This document shows, piece by piece, positions 31,931 through 38,781 of a stretch of DNA of 38,781 nt. The notes below the pieces were generated by a model. It made no database searches, was not told where the DNA came from, and was given only the letters and a program-made list of their open reading frames with translations. Where the stretch lies: contig DATKBW010000238.1 of NCBI GenBank assembly GCA_035513575.1, forward strand, positions 1 through 38,781. The letters run 5' to 3'. This DNA is from JAHWKI01 sp035513575. Lineage in GTDB: Bacteria > Gemmatimonadota > Gemmatimonadetes > Longimicrobiales > RSA9. Both the position numbers and the translations under genes were made by a program. Each line of letters begins with the position of its first letter. Position 1 is the stretch's first letter.

Positions 31931-32818
31931 ATGGCCGAGATCAGGAAGGTCGCCGTCATCGGGTGCGGCCTCATGGGGAGCGGAATCGCGGAGGTCTCCG
32001 CGAAGGCGGGCTACGATACGATGGTCCGCGAGGTGGACGAGGCGACGCTCGAAAAGGGGCTGGGGTCCATCCGGAAGAGCGTGGACCGGGCGGTGGGCAA
32101 GGGGAAGCTGGAAGAGAGCGCCCGGGACGAGGCCATGGCGCGGATCCGGGGGACGACAGCGCTGGAGGACCTCGCCGAGGCGGACCTGGTGGTGGAGGCC
32201 ATCGTGGAGAACCTCGACGTCAAGAAGGAGCTCTTCGGCGCGCTCGACCGGATCTGCCACAGCGGTACGATCCTCGCCAGCAACACCAGCTCCCTCACCG
32301 TCACCGAGATGGCCGCCGCGACCGCCCGGCCGGACCGGTTCGTCGGGCTGCATTTCTTCAATCCGGTGCCCGTGATGAAGCTGGTGGAGGTGGTCCGCAC
32401 CATCGCGACGGGCGAGGAAGCGTTCCGGGCGGCCTACGACTGGGCCGCGTCCGTCGGCAAGGAGCCGGTGGAGGCGAAGGACGCGTCGGGCTTCATCGTG
32501 AACCGGCTCCTGGTCCCGTACATGCTCGACGCGATCCGGTCGCTGGAGCAGGGGCTCGCCTCCATCGAGGACATCGACAAGGCCATGGTGCTGGGGACCG
32601 GTTATCCGATGGGGCCCTTCACCCTCAGCGACTTCGTCGGGATCGACACCCTCCTCCGGATCGCCGAGATCATGGTCGTGGAGTACGCGGAGACGCGCTT
32701 CGCGCCCCCGCCACTCCTCCGCCGCATGGTCACCCTCGGCCGGTTCGGCCGGAAGAGTGGCCGCGGGTTCTACGACTACTCGGGACCGAAGCCGGTCCCC
32801 ATGAAGCTCGACTTCTGA
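31931..32818 (+). CDS. 3-hydroxybutyryl-CoA / 3-hydroxyacyl-CoA dehydrogenase
   Basis: A 295-residue enzyme. The Rossmann motif is VAVIGCGLMGSGIAEVSAKA (8-27). EAIVENLDVKKELFGALD and LASNTSSLTVTEMA follow, then the catalytic His in GLHFFNPVPVMKLVEVV, and a C-terminal dimerisation domain with DASGFIVNRLLVPYMLDAIR. It oxidises 3-hydroxybutyryl-CoA to acetoacetyl-CoA (or the reverse) with NAD(P). The thiolase gene lies about 2 kb upstream on the same strand, separated by the SPFH pair. ATG 31931 fits the family N-terminus. Confidence 0.95.
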   Translation: MAEIRKVAVIGCGLMGSGIAEVSAKAGYDTMVREVDEATLEKGLGSIRKSVDRAVGKGKLEESARDEAMARIRGTTALEDLAEADLVVEAIVENLDVKKELFGALDRICHSGTILASNTSSLTVTEMAAATARPDRFVGLHFFNPVPVMKLVEVVRTIATGEEAFRAAYDWAASVGKEPVEAKDASGFIVNRLLVPYMLDAIRSLEQGLASIEDIDKAMVLGTGYPMGPFTLSDFVGIDTLLRIAEIMVVEYAETRFAPPPLLRRMVTLGRFGRKSGRGFYDYSGPKPVPMKLDF

Positions 32819-32954
32819 CAGCCGGCCGCCCCGCGATCGGCACGGTCGACTCCGTCCCGCCCAGGGCGCTTTTCCCTTGCGTGCCCGGGTGGTCGCGGTC
32901 CAATTTCGCCTGTCCTCGCGACCTCCCACCACAATCGAACAGGGGAGCAGCCCC

Positions 32955-34367
32955 ATGAATGAGTTGCCGCCGACGCCACAGGACGAGGTGTCACCCTCCC
33001 ATCGCGGCCCCGAGCACGCGGAGCCGGCGGCGTTCGCGCGGGAGCTGTGGAACACGCGGGTCGGCTTCATCCTCGCCGCCGTGGGCTCGGCCGTGGGGCT
33101 CGGCAACATGTGGCGCTTCCCGTACTACACGGCGGAGCACGGCGGGGCCGCGTTCGTGACCCTCTACATCATCCTCACGTTCGTGCTGGGGATCCCGCTC
33201 CTCCTGGCCGAGTTCACGGTGGGGCGCAGCACCCGCCTCAGCCCGATCGGAGCGCTCCGGAAGGCGGCTGGGCCGGCCTGGGTGCCCATGGGTTACATGT
33301 TCGTCCTGGCGGGGTTCCTCATCCTCGCCTTCTACTCCGTGATCGCCGGCTGGGTCACGCGCTACGCCCTCACGTTCATCATCACCGGCTTCTCGGAGGA
33401 CCCCGGCGCCCACTTCACGGCCATCTCCACCGGCTGGGATGCCATTGCCTTCCACCTCGCGTTCATGACCGCCACCATCGCGATCGTCATGGGCGGCGTG
33501 GAAAAGGGGATCGAGCGGGCCAGCCTGGTCATGATGCCCACGCTCTTCATCCTCGTGGCCGGCCTCGCCCTCTGGGCCGCCACCCTCCCGGGGAGCGGCG
33601 AGGGCTACGCGTTCTATCTGACTCCCGACTGGGAGGAGATCTTCTCCCTGGATACCTTCGGCGCCGCCGCAGCCCAGGCCGCCTTCTCCCTCTCCCTGGG
33701 CATGGGCGCCATGCTCACCTTCGCCAGCTACCTCTCTCGCAAGGAGAGCCTCCCCCGGGAAGGCACCATCATCGCCTTCTCCGACTTCGGCGTGGCCTTC
33801 ATCGCCGGCCTGGTCGTCTTCCCCGTCATCTTCGCCCTCGGCCTCCAGGGCGCCGTCAGCGAGAGTACGGTCGGGGCCCTCTTCATCGCGCTGCCGGGCG
33901 GGTTCATCGCCATGGGCGACACCGTCGGGCGGATCATCGGCTCGATCTTCTTCATCGCCCTCCTGATCGGCGCCATCACGTCCGCCATCTCCCTCCTCGA
34001 GGTGGTCACCTCGTCCATGATCGACGAGTTCGGGTGGGCCCGGAAGAAGGCCGCCATCCTCATGGGCATCACCATCGCCATCGTCGGCATCTGGCCGGCC
34101 CTCGACCTCAACGCCCTCGGCGCCTACGACGCCGTCACCGGGAACGTCCTCCTTCCTCTCGGCGCCCTCGGCCTCGCCCTCGTCGTCGGATGGGTCATGA
34201 AGAACCCCATCGACGAGATCGCCATCGGCAGCGGAACCAGGATGCGCGGCTTCTTCGAGGGCTGGCTCTGGATGCTTCGGGTCGTCGCCCCGGTCCTCCT
34301 CGTCGTCGTCCTCTGGTCGACGGTCCCGGGGGCCCTGCGCGCCATCGCCGACCTCCTCGCGCGCTGA
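32955..34367 (+). CDS. Sodium:neurotransmitter symporter family (SNF/NSS) transporter
   Basis: A 470-residue LeuT-fold protein with 11-12 membrane helices. The first contains the family signature RVGFILAAVGSAVGLGNMWR followed by FPYYTAEHGGAAF, which binds Na+ and substrate. GRSTRLSPIGAL is the conserved loop after helix 2. It imports amino acids or related amines with sodium; the substrate is not predictable. The N-terminal 30 residues are Pro/Glu-rich. ATG 32955 is preceded by AGGGGAG (32941-32947), 7 nt away. It converges on the gene ending at 34378. Confidence 0.94.
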   Translation: MNELPPTPQDEVSPSHRGPEHAEPAAFARELWNTRVGFILAAVGSAVGLGNMWRFPYYTAEHGGAAFVTLYIILTFVLGIPLLLAEFTVGRSTRLSPIGALRKAAGPAWVPMGYMFVLAGFLILAFYSVIAGWVTRYALTFIITGFSEDPGAHFTAISTGWDAIAFHLAFMTATIAIVMGGVEKGIERASLVMMPTLFILVAGLALWAATLPGSGEGYAFYLTPDWEEIFSLDTFGAAAAQAAFSLSLGMGAMLTFASYLSRKESLPREGTIIAFSDFGVAFIAGLVVFPVIFALGLQGAVSESTVGALFIALPGGFIAMGDTVGRIIGSIFFIALLIGAITSAISLLEVVTSSMIDEFGWARKKAAILMGITIAIVGIWPALDLNALGAYDAVTGNVLLPLGALGLALVVGWVMKNPIDEIAIGSGTRMRGFFEGWLWMLRVVAPVLLVVVLWSTVPGALRAIADLLAR

Positions 34368-34377
34368 CCGCCCCCGA

Positions 34378-35112
34378 CTACTCCGGCAGGACCGGCTCGC
34401 GGTGCAGCCCGTGGCTGTACTGCTGGTAGACCTCCGGCCGGGCCATGTAATCCTCCACCCAGACCTCGAACGGCGGCAGCGGCAGCCGCCGCTCGAGCTC
34501 CTGCACCACCAGCATCGCCAGCTGCAGACGGTCGCTGGCTCGGAAATCGATCTCACGCCCGTCCAGGATCCGGTCCACCAGCGTCCGGAACTCCGCCGGG
34601 TCCACCAGCGCAATCAGATGCGCCACCTGGTCCATCCGATACGAGTCGTACAACGAGCGCAGATGGCTCAGCGACGGCTCCTGCACCGCACCACCACCCA
34701 GCGGCATCACCAGCTCCTCCGAACGGCTCGCGAGCAAACGACGGAACCAGCGCCGCACGTCCGGCGAGGCCCCGCTCCGGCGCTCGTGCGTGTGCAGCGC
34801 CGACTCCAGCAGCGACACCAGCAGCGGTCGCCCCAGCCCCCGCGCCCGCGCGTCCACCTCGCTCTCCGCCGGCTCCACGAACAGGTCCGCCGTCCGGATC
34901 TCCTGCCCCGCCAGCCCCTCCGCCGCCGTACGGAACGTGAAGAAGCCCCGCCAGCGACCGTCGTCCCCGACGTACGTGGCCAGGAACACCGACCAGCGCT
35001 CCCCACCCCGCTCCAGGAAACAGAACGAGCGTCGACGCGCCTCGTCGCGGGCACCCCTTCCGGGACCCAGCCGGGCCACCTCGCCGCCCTCGCGCTCCTC
35101 TGGATTCGGCAC
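34378..35112 (-). CDS. Conserved hypothetical protein sharing a C-terminal domain with the 35812 gene
   Basis: About 244 residues, soluble. The N-terminal part is a beta-rich domain (RRSFCFLERGGERWSVFLAT, then WRGFFTFRTAAEG). The C-terminal 100 residues are helical and end LPPFEVWVEDYMARPEVYQQ and YSHGLHREP. This segment aligns with the whole of the small protein at 35812 (LPGFEEWSVAYAADPARYDA). GTG 35112 is used; TTG 35121 is possible. A perfect TTGACA (35149-35144) with a weak CACGTT at 18 bp would start transcription next to the GTG, so a leaderless message is possible. Function unknown. Confidence 0.75.
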   Translation of the reverse strand: MPNPEEREGGEVARLGPGRGARDEARRRSFCFLERGGERWSVFLATYVGDDGRWRGFFTFRTAAEGLAGQEIRTADLFVEPAESEVDARARGLGRPLLVSLLESALHTHERRSGASPDVRRWFRRLLASRSEELVMPLGGGAVQEPSLSHLRSLYDSYRMDQVAHLIALVDPAEFRTLVDRILDGREIDFRASDRLQLAMLVVQELERRLPLPPFEVWVEDYMARPEVYQQYSHGLHREPVLPE

Positions 35113-35121
35113 GCCTCCCAA

Positions 35122-35405
35122 CGTGGCCGCCCGGGCGGTGGAGTGTCAAGGATGGGGATAACCCCCACGGTTTTCCACGGCGAAAAACAGGTGTTTACAC
35201 GGGCCGGCGGAACTGCTTTTTTGGCCATCGGGGATGCCCGGATGTCACGGAACGGCGCCGATTCCGGCGCCCGAATCCGCCTGTTTTCCGCACCCGCTGA
35301 CAGGGCCGTAATGGCGAAAACAGGTTTTCTGTACATCTGGCTAAGTCGTTGTGGTACAACAACATAGCGATAACGTGTTGTCCGGGCGAAAGTTAGACGA
35401 GAGGC
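35122..35405. repeat. Repeat-rich divergent intergenic region
   Basis: No gene is visible here; the sequence is richer in A/T tracts than its surroundings. GGCGAAAAACAGGTGTTTAC (35179-35198) and GGCGAAAACAGGTTTTC (35313-35329) are near-copies 134 bp apart. CCTGTTTTC (35280-35288) is the inverse of GAAAACAGG (35316-35324). There is also a GGCGCCG-ATTC-CGGCGCC hairpin (35254-35271), GTTGT-GGT-ACAAC (35348-35360), ACAACA-N11-TGTTGT (35359-35381) and GTGT-TT-ACAC (35191-35200). DnaA-box-like 9-mers occur at 35152-35160 (minus, TTATCCCCA) and 35171-35179 (TTTTCCACG). Confidence 0.55.
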
Positions 35406-35434
35406 TTGACGCGTGCGACGGGCGTGCCTATCTT
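35406..35434 (+). promoter_or_regulatory. Promoter of the 35555 gene
   Basis: TTGACG (35406-35411), 17 bp, TATCTT (35429-35434). A strong match. The predicted start near 35441 gives a leader of about 114 nt before the ATG. Confidence 0.65.
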
Positions 35435-35513
35435 GAGCGTCCCCCGAGGGAAGCAGAGGCAGCACCGCCGATGATCTGGCTGGCGTGGTCCCGGAACCCG
35501 TCAACCCACGTAG

Positions 35514-35533
35514 TTTTGCACAAATTTTCCACA
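35514..35533 (+). other. Two adjacent DnaA-box-like 9-mers
   Basis: TTTTGCACA (35514-35522) and TTTTCCACA (35525-35533) both fit the relaxed DnaA consensus TTWTNCACA and are spaced by 2 bp. They fall in the leader of the 35555 gene. With the other boxes at 35152 and 35171 this is a cluster, but typical origin neighbours (dnaA, dnaN, gyrB, parAB) are absent. Confidence 0.35.
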
Positions 35534-35554
35534 ACGAACCCCTGAGGCGTTGTC

Positions 35555-35749
35555 ATGACGGACACCTGTGCGATCGAGCTGCGCGTGCGCCTGCCCCGTC
35601 CGCTGGCGGACGAGGTGGAGCGGGTGAAGGAGCGTGATCCCGAGATGCTGAGCCGGATCGTTGCGTACGGGATGACGCGGCGCGCGGTGTTCGATCACCT
35701 GGTGGCGCTTGGCTTTGGCGGTGCGCAGGAGGTGGCCCGGGGCACTTGA
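35555..35749 (+). CDS. Small orphan protein
   Basis: A 64-residue soluble protein (MTDTCAIELRVRLPRPLADE start). The beta-strand-then-helix pattern ELRVRLPRPLADEVERVKER is reminiscent of a ribbon-helix-helix, but the second helix is not convincing, so I do not assign DNA binding. GAGG lies about 9 nt upstream of the ATG. It has its own strong promoter at 35406 and a long leader with two DnaA-box-like sites. The promoter of the next gene overlaps its stop codon. Confidence 0.65.
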   Translation: MTDTCAIELRVRLPRPLADEVERVKERDPEMLSRIVAYGMTRRAVFDHLVALGFGGAQEVARGT

Positions 35750-35775
35750 CGGGGTCGTGCGTGCCGACCTAGCGT
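35746..35775 (+). promoter_or_regulatory. Promoter of the 35812 gene
   Basis: TTGACG (35746-35751), 18 bp, TAGCGT (35770-35775). The -35 overlaps the TGA stop of the preceding gene. Transcription would start near 35782, 30 nt before the ATG. Confidence 0.5.
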
Positions 35776-35811
35776 GGGGCGGCCGGGGATCCCTGAAGAG
35801 ACGGCGGGCGA

Positions 35812-36135
35812 ATGGACGGACGCGTGGTCGGCACGCTGCGCGCGAAGTACCTGGACTGGTGCTCGGCGCGAATCACCGAGCGATTTCTGGCGCTGGAGCC
35901 GGAAGAGATCTATGAGATGGCCCGTCCCACGGAGAGCGCGGAGACGGGCCGTCCGACATCGGAGGGTGAGCGTTCGTACCGGGTGCTGGTGCAGCGGGTG
36001 ACGGAGTCGTTGCTGGAGCGGATGTCGCTGCCGGGCTTCGAGGAGTGGTCGGTGGCGTATGCGGCGGACCCGGCGCGGTATGATGCGGAGCTGCTGGGCT
36101 TCCGGGAGGACCCTAGTGGTGGCGGGGGCGCCTGA
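35812..36135 (+). CDS. Small hypothetical protein, single-domain paralogue of the 34378 gene's C-terminus
   Basis: A 107-residue protein. YLDWCSARITERFLALEPEE then SYRVLVQRVTESLLERMSLP and GFEEWSVAYAADPARYDAEL follow the order of the last 100 residues of the 34378 product (SLYDSYRMDQVAHLIALVDP, SDRLQLAMLVVQELERRLPL, PPFEVWVEDYMARPEVYQQY). It ends with a Gly tail. No signal or membrane segment is present and the function is unknown. Its last 23 bp overlap the 3' end of the convergent gene at 36113. Confidence 0.72.
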   Translation: MDGRVVGTLRAKYLDWCSARITERFLALEPEEIYEMARPTESAETGRPTSEGERSYRVLVQRVTESLLERMSLPGFEEWSVAYAADPARYDAELLGFREDPSGGGGA

Positions 36136-36355
36136 CGCGGTAGTTGTGCCACCAGGTGCCGATGAGGGCGGCGAGAGCGGCGCCGGTGAGGAAGGCGCCG
36201 ACGAGGCCCCAGCCGAGCCCCCAGCCGGAGCGGTCATTGGCGTAGCCGCGGGCGGAGGCCCAGATGGCCGTGGCGGCCATGGCGAACCAGAGGACGCCGA
36301 TGATGAAGCCCGGTACGGCGGCGGTGCGGGTGGAGAGGCTGCGGGTTTCCCTCAT
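36113..36355 (-). CDS. Small two-helix membrane protein
   Basis: An 80-residue protein with two hydrophobic helices (about 14-36, PGFIIGVLWFAMAATAIWAS, and 45-68, WGLGWGLVGAFLTGAALAAL) separated by a short RGYANDRSG loop. The tail is basic and His-rich. It starts at ATG 36355 with GGGGAA upstream and has a well-formed promoter at 36386-36413. Probably an inner-membrane protein of unknown role. Confidence 0.7.
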   Translation of the reverse strand: MRETRSLSTRTAAVPGFIIGVLWFAMAATAIWASARGYANDRSGWGLGWGLVGAFLTGAALAALIGTWWHNYRVRRPRHH

Positions 36356-36385
36356 GCTCGTTCCCCGGGTGTGCGTTCGGGCGGC

Positions 36386-36413
36386 AATATAGCCCCGGTC
36401 GGGGGTGTGGCAA
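36386..36413 (-). promoter_or_regulatory. Promoter of the small membrane protein gene
   Basis: On the minus strand TTGCCA (36413-36408), 16 bp, TATATT (36391-36386). The predicted start is near 36379, 24 nt before the ATG. Confidence 0.6.
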
Positions 36414-36483
36414 GGGAGCGGCCGATTGCCTGGAGCCGTGTGGTCGGGATCTTCGGCGCGAACCGAGCAGAGGAGCTGAGGGC

Positions 36484-36747
36484 ATGGCGATAACGGAGTT
36501 TTCCCTGATCCCGAGCGGCGCGCGGGTGCGGGTCCGGCGGGGCCGGTTTCCCATGGGTCCATCGCTGGTCGGGCGGGTGGGGACCGTGCTGGAGAACTCG
36601 CCCTACGATGCCCAGAGGGTGTCGGTGACGCTGGATGGCGAGACGGAGATCCGGGCGTTCGCGCCGGGCGAGCTGGAATTGGTGGATGGCCCGTCGGCGC
36701 TGCCGCGGGACCAGCAGGAGGCGCGGAAGCGGCTGGCGCGGCCGTAG
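36484..36747 (+). CDS. Small beta-rich protein, unknown function
   Basis: An 87-residue protein with a KOW/SH3-like strand pattern (SGARVRVRRGRFPMGPSLVG, then RVGTVLENSPYDAQRVSVTL and FAPGELELVDG) and a basic C-terminal helix. ATG 36484 is preceded by GAGGAG. Such folds often bind RNA or protein, but I cannot assign a family. It is convergent with the SSB gene, 66 bp apart; no terminator with a T-run is seen between them. Confidence 0.65.
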   Translation: MAITEFSLIPSGARVRVRRGRFPMGPSLVGRVGTVLENSPYDAQRVSVTLDGETEIRAFAPGELELVDGPSALPRDQQEARKRLARP

Positions 36748-36813
36748 CGATCCTCCTCCGCGCGGCCGCCCGGGGGCACCGGACAAGCGGGCTCCCGGGA
36801 GCGGCTGGCGGCG

Positions 36814-37269
36814 TCAGAACGGCAGGTCGTCGTCCTCGGCGAAGGGGCTGCTGCCGGCGCCGCCGCCGCCGGCGGGCTCCTGCGACCATGTGCTGCCGCC
36901 GCCCCCGCCCCCGCCTCCCCCGCCGCCGCCGGGCGCGCCGCCTCCGAGCATGACCATGTCGTTCACGACGATGTCGGTCCAGTACTTGACGCCGCCCTGC
37001 TCATCCTGGGTCTGGGAGTATTCGACGCGTCCTTCGACGTAGAGGCGGTCGCCCTTGTGGACGTAGCGCTCCACGACGTCGACGATCTTCCCGAAGAACG
37101 TCAGGCGGTGCCACTCGGTCTTTTCCTGCTGCTGGCCGGAGCGGTCGTTGAAGGTGCGATTGGTGGCCAGCGAGAGCTTGGCGACGCGGGTGCCGTTGGG
37201 GGTGGTGCGGACCTCGGGCTCGGCCCCGACGTTGCCGATGAGGAGGACCTTGTTCAGGGAGCGGCTCAT
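36814..37269 (-). CDS. ssb: Single-stranded DNA-binding protein
   Basis: A 151-residue SSB. The OB fold (1-108) starts MSRSLNKVLLIGNVGAEPEV, with TEWHRLTFFGKIVDVVERYV and GDRLYVEGRVEYSQTQDE. A Gly-rich linker with 12 consecutive Gly follows, and the acidic tail DDDLPF recruits replication and repair partners. It binds ssDNA as a tetramer during replication, recombination and repair. It is isolated here: rpsF and rpsR, frequent ssb neighbours, are absent, so this may be a second ssb copy. No strong ribosome-binding site is seen. Confidence 0.96.
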   Translation of the reverse strand: MSRSLNKVLLIGNVGAEPEVRTTPNGTRVAKLSLATNRTFNDRSGQQQEKTEWHRLTFFGKIVDVVERYVHKGDRLYVEGRVEYSQTQDEQGGVKYWTDIVVNDMVMLGGGAPGGGGGGGGGGGGSTWSQEPAGGGGAGSSPFAEDDDLPF

Positions 37270-37449
37270 TCCATCGTCCGGCGTTGAAGTCTCGAGGGGA
37301 TACGGGAGCGCCCCGGGGGGCTCGATGCGTCACAGGACCGCTGACACGGGACACTAGGGCGGCCCGGGCGCCACGGCAAGGTGGCCCGGGTCGGGGGGCG
37401 GCGCCATGGCGGTTCGGGTCATGGCACGGCGGTTGCCCAGCACGCGGCC

Positions 37450-38547
37450 GTGACCGACCCGGTGGGACAGTACCCGACCCCGGACGACCCTGGAGCGGAG
37501 CGTCGCCGGTTCCGCGTGAGCTTCTCGTTCCTGGCGAAGGCGACGCTCCTGGTGCTCGTCGTGTTCGCCATCGGGAACGGGTTGTGGCTCGCCCGGGACA
37601 TCGTGTTCATCGGGTTCCTGGCGATCCTGTTCGCGCTCTTCCTGTCGATCTTCGTGGACCGCCTGGACCGGTGGCTCCCGCGCTGGCTCGCCACGGTCCT
37701 CTGCTTCCTCGCCTGCCTCGGGTTGCTGGTGCTCTACTTCGCGCTGGCCTGGCCGTCGCTCCAGGGGCAAATCGCCACGATGCGGCTGGAGGTCCCGCGG
37801 ATCGTCGAAGGCGTCTCGACGTGGCTGGAGGAGCAGATCCGGGCGATGGCGCCGGGGGACGGCGCGGAGCCTTCGGACGAGTTCACGCGTCAGGTCACCC
37901 AGCGGATGAGCACGGAGGCGACACGCATCATCGCGGGTGCGCTCCCGCTCCTGAACACGGTCATCGGCGGGCTGAGCGGGCTGGTGATCGTGCTCTTCGC
38001 GGGCGTGTTCCTGGCCGTGAGCCCGCAGAGCTATCTGGACGGGTTTATCGCGCTGGTGCCGCCGCGGGGCCGGGATCGGGTCCGGGCGGCGCTGGTGGAG
38101 GCAGGCACGGCGCTACGGCGGTGGATCGGCGGGGTCTCGGTGAGCATGGTGGCGATCTTCGCTCTGACGACTCCCGCCCTGTGGCTCCTGGGCATCCCGG
38201 CGTACCTCGCCCTGGGCATGATCGCGGCGGTGCTGGCCTTCGTCCCGTTCGTCGGGCCGATCCTGGCCATGATCCCGGCCCTGGCGCTGGCCCTCACGGT
38301 GTCTCCGCTGATGGTGGTCTGGGTGGCGCTGCTCTATCTGGGGATCCAGCTCGTGGAGTCGAACGTCCTCACGCCGATGGTCATGAAGAAGGCCCTGGAC
38401 CTGCCGCCCGCGCTCATCCTCCTCTTCCAGATGTCCATGGCCGTGCTGTTCGGCTTCATCGGCCTGCTGGTAGCGGTCCCGCTGCTCGCGGCCATCCGGG
38501 TGCTGGTGCAGCGGCTCTACGTGGAGCAGCTGGACGAGCACGACTAG
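37450..38547 (+). CDS. AI-2E/PerM-family transporter
   Basis: About 365 residues with seven or eight membrane helices. The early pair is ATLLVLVVFAIGNGLWLARD and IVFIGFLAILFALFLSIFVD. A long soluble insert (about residues 100-180) follows, then ALPLLNTVIGGLSGLVIVLF and the family's C-terminal AVLAFVPFVGPILAMIPALA and LYLGIQLVESNVLTPMVMKK. The family includes the autoinducer-2 exporter TqsA and Na+/H+ antiporters, so substrate is open. GTG 37450 is preferred; GTG 37381 is in frame and would add 23 low-complexity residues. Confidence 0.9.
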   Translation: MTDPVGQYPTPDDPGAERRRFRVSFSFLAKATLLVLVVFAIGNGLWLARDIVFIGFLAILFALFLSIFVDRLDRWLPRWLATVLCFLACLGLLVLYFALAWPSLQGQIATMRLEVPRIVEGVSTWLEEQIRAMAPGDGAEPSDEFTRQVTQRMSTEATRIIAGALPLLNTVIGGLSGLVIVLFAGVFLAVSPQSYLDGFIALVPPRGRDRVRAALVEAGTALRRWIGGVSVSMVAIFALTTPALWLLGIPAYLALGMIAAVLAFVPFVGPILAMIPALALALTVSPLMVVWVALLYLGIQLVESNVLTPMVMKKALDLPPALILLFQMSMAVLFGFIGLLVAVPLLAAIRVLVQRLYVEQLDEHD

Positions 38548-38781
38548 AGTGTCCCATTCCCGAGTAGCCGCGACACGACGGGTGAGCGGCCGACGCATTT
38601 CCGCCGGCGGGCGACGTCCCGGCTGAAGTCTGGCAGTGCCGACGCCGCTCGTTCTCCTTTCACGTCGGGATTCGGCGTCGGAGCGACACAGAATGCGAAG
38701 GAGCGGCGGCGCGTGCAGCCCCGACGTCGCTCAGCGCCGTGGATCGAGAACAGAGGGATGACGAGGGGCAGGAATTCTCGA
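38548..38781. other. Non-coding end of window
   Basis: 234 bp downstream of the AI-2E gene to the window edge. I see no ORF with a credible start, no T-tailed terminator and no repeat; a gene beginning further right cannot be excluded. Confidence 0.5.

Noticed and set aside
35351..35545. A 64-codon plus-strand frame starting at GTG 35351
   Set aside because: The strong promoter at 35406-35434 and the DnaA-box-like sites lie inside it, and it has no ribosome-binding site or recognisable content.

Overview
The window is about 70% GC, gene-dense and almost entirely chromosomal in character. Codon usage, the tight ATGA/GTGA gene overlaps, a diderm envelope (TolC-type outer-membrane channel, lipoproteins, PBP2), and ECF-sigma operons carrying HEAT-repeat and secretin-like proteins suggest a GC-rich, probably aerobic Gram-negative bacterium. 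Gemmatimonadota is my best guess. That placement is inference from gene content; there is no rRNA or tRNA gene here. I see no insertion sequence, prophage or CRISPR array.

Layout. 1-1626: a truncated CGNR/ABATE-type regulator diverges from an EamA transporter across a short region with repeated operator-like motifs. 1616-8598 (minus): a seven-gene, fully overlapping operon runs TetR (CecR-like), TolC, HlyD/YbhG, two ABC ATPases and two ABC-2 permeases, that is, a complete YbhGFSR-type tripartite exporter under its own repressor. 8735-9988: a secreted protein of unknown function built from three copies of one beta-rich unit. 10005-10373: a small orphan transcription unit with a tandem 14-bp repeat, a promoter, an exceptionally long Shine-Dalgarno match, a 20-codon ORF and a textbook terminator. 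A DUF302 gene follows on the minus strand.

11130-16537: two ECF sigma-factor operons face each other and overlap at their 3' ends. The plus-strand operon encodes a sigma factor, a membrane anti-sigma candidate and two exported HEAT-repeat proteins. The minus-strand operon encodes a sigma factor, a zinc-type anti-sigma and a secretin-domain lipoprotein. 16569-18167: a lone HyuB-type hydantoinase subunit. 18275-21286: a small orphan protein with its own terminator, an NtrC-like regulator whose sigma-54 contact loop and Walker B are altered, and a Tat-exported isoaspartyl peptidase/asparaginase. 21368-23293: PBP2 (MrdA).

23505-26378: three adjacent genes (soluble TPR, membrane TPR, double zinc ribbon) that look like one locus. 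26521-28529: c-type cytochrome lipoprotein, cupredoxin-like lipoprotein and an isopropylmalate/isocitrate-type dehydrogenase, apparently one operon. 28677-32818: thiolase, SPFH/stomatin protein and a two-helix membrane protein, then a decayed methyltransferase remnant and 3-hydroxyacyl-CoA dehydrogenase. Thiolase and dehydrogenase together point to acetoacetyl-CoA/3-hydroxybutyryl-CoA metabolism. 32955-34367: sodium:neurotransmitter-type symporter.

34378-38547: small orphan genes flank a repeat-rich divergent intergenic region (35122-35554). Two of the orphans share a C-terminal domain. SSB and an AI-2E/PerM-family membrane protein follow. Well-formed sigma-70-like promoters (TTGACG, 17 bp, TATCTT or similar) recur at several places, which supports reading these short intergenic segments as promoters.
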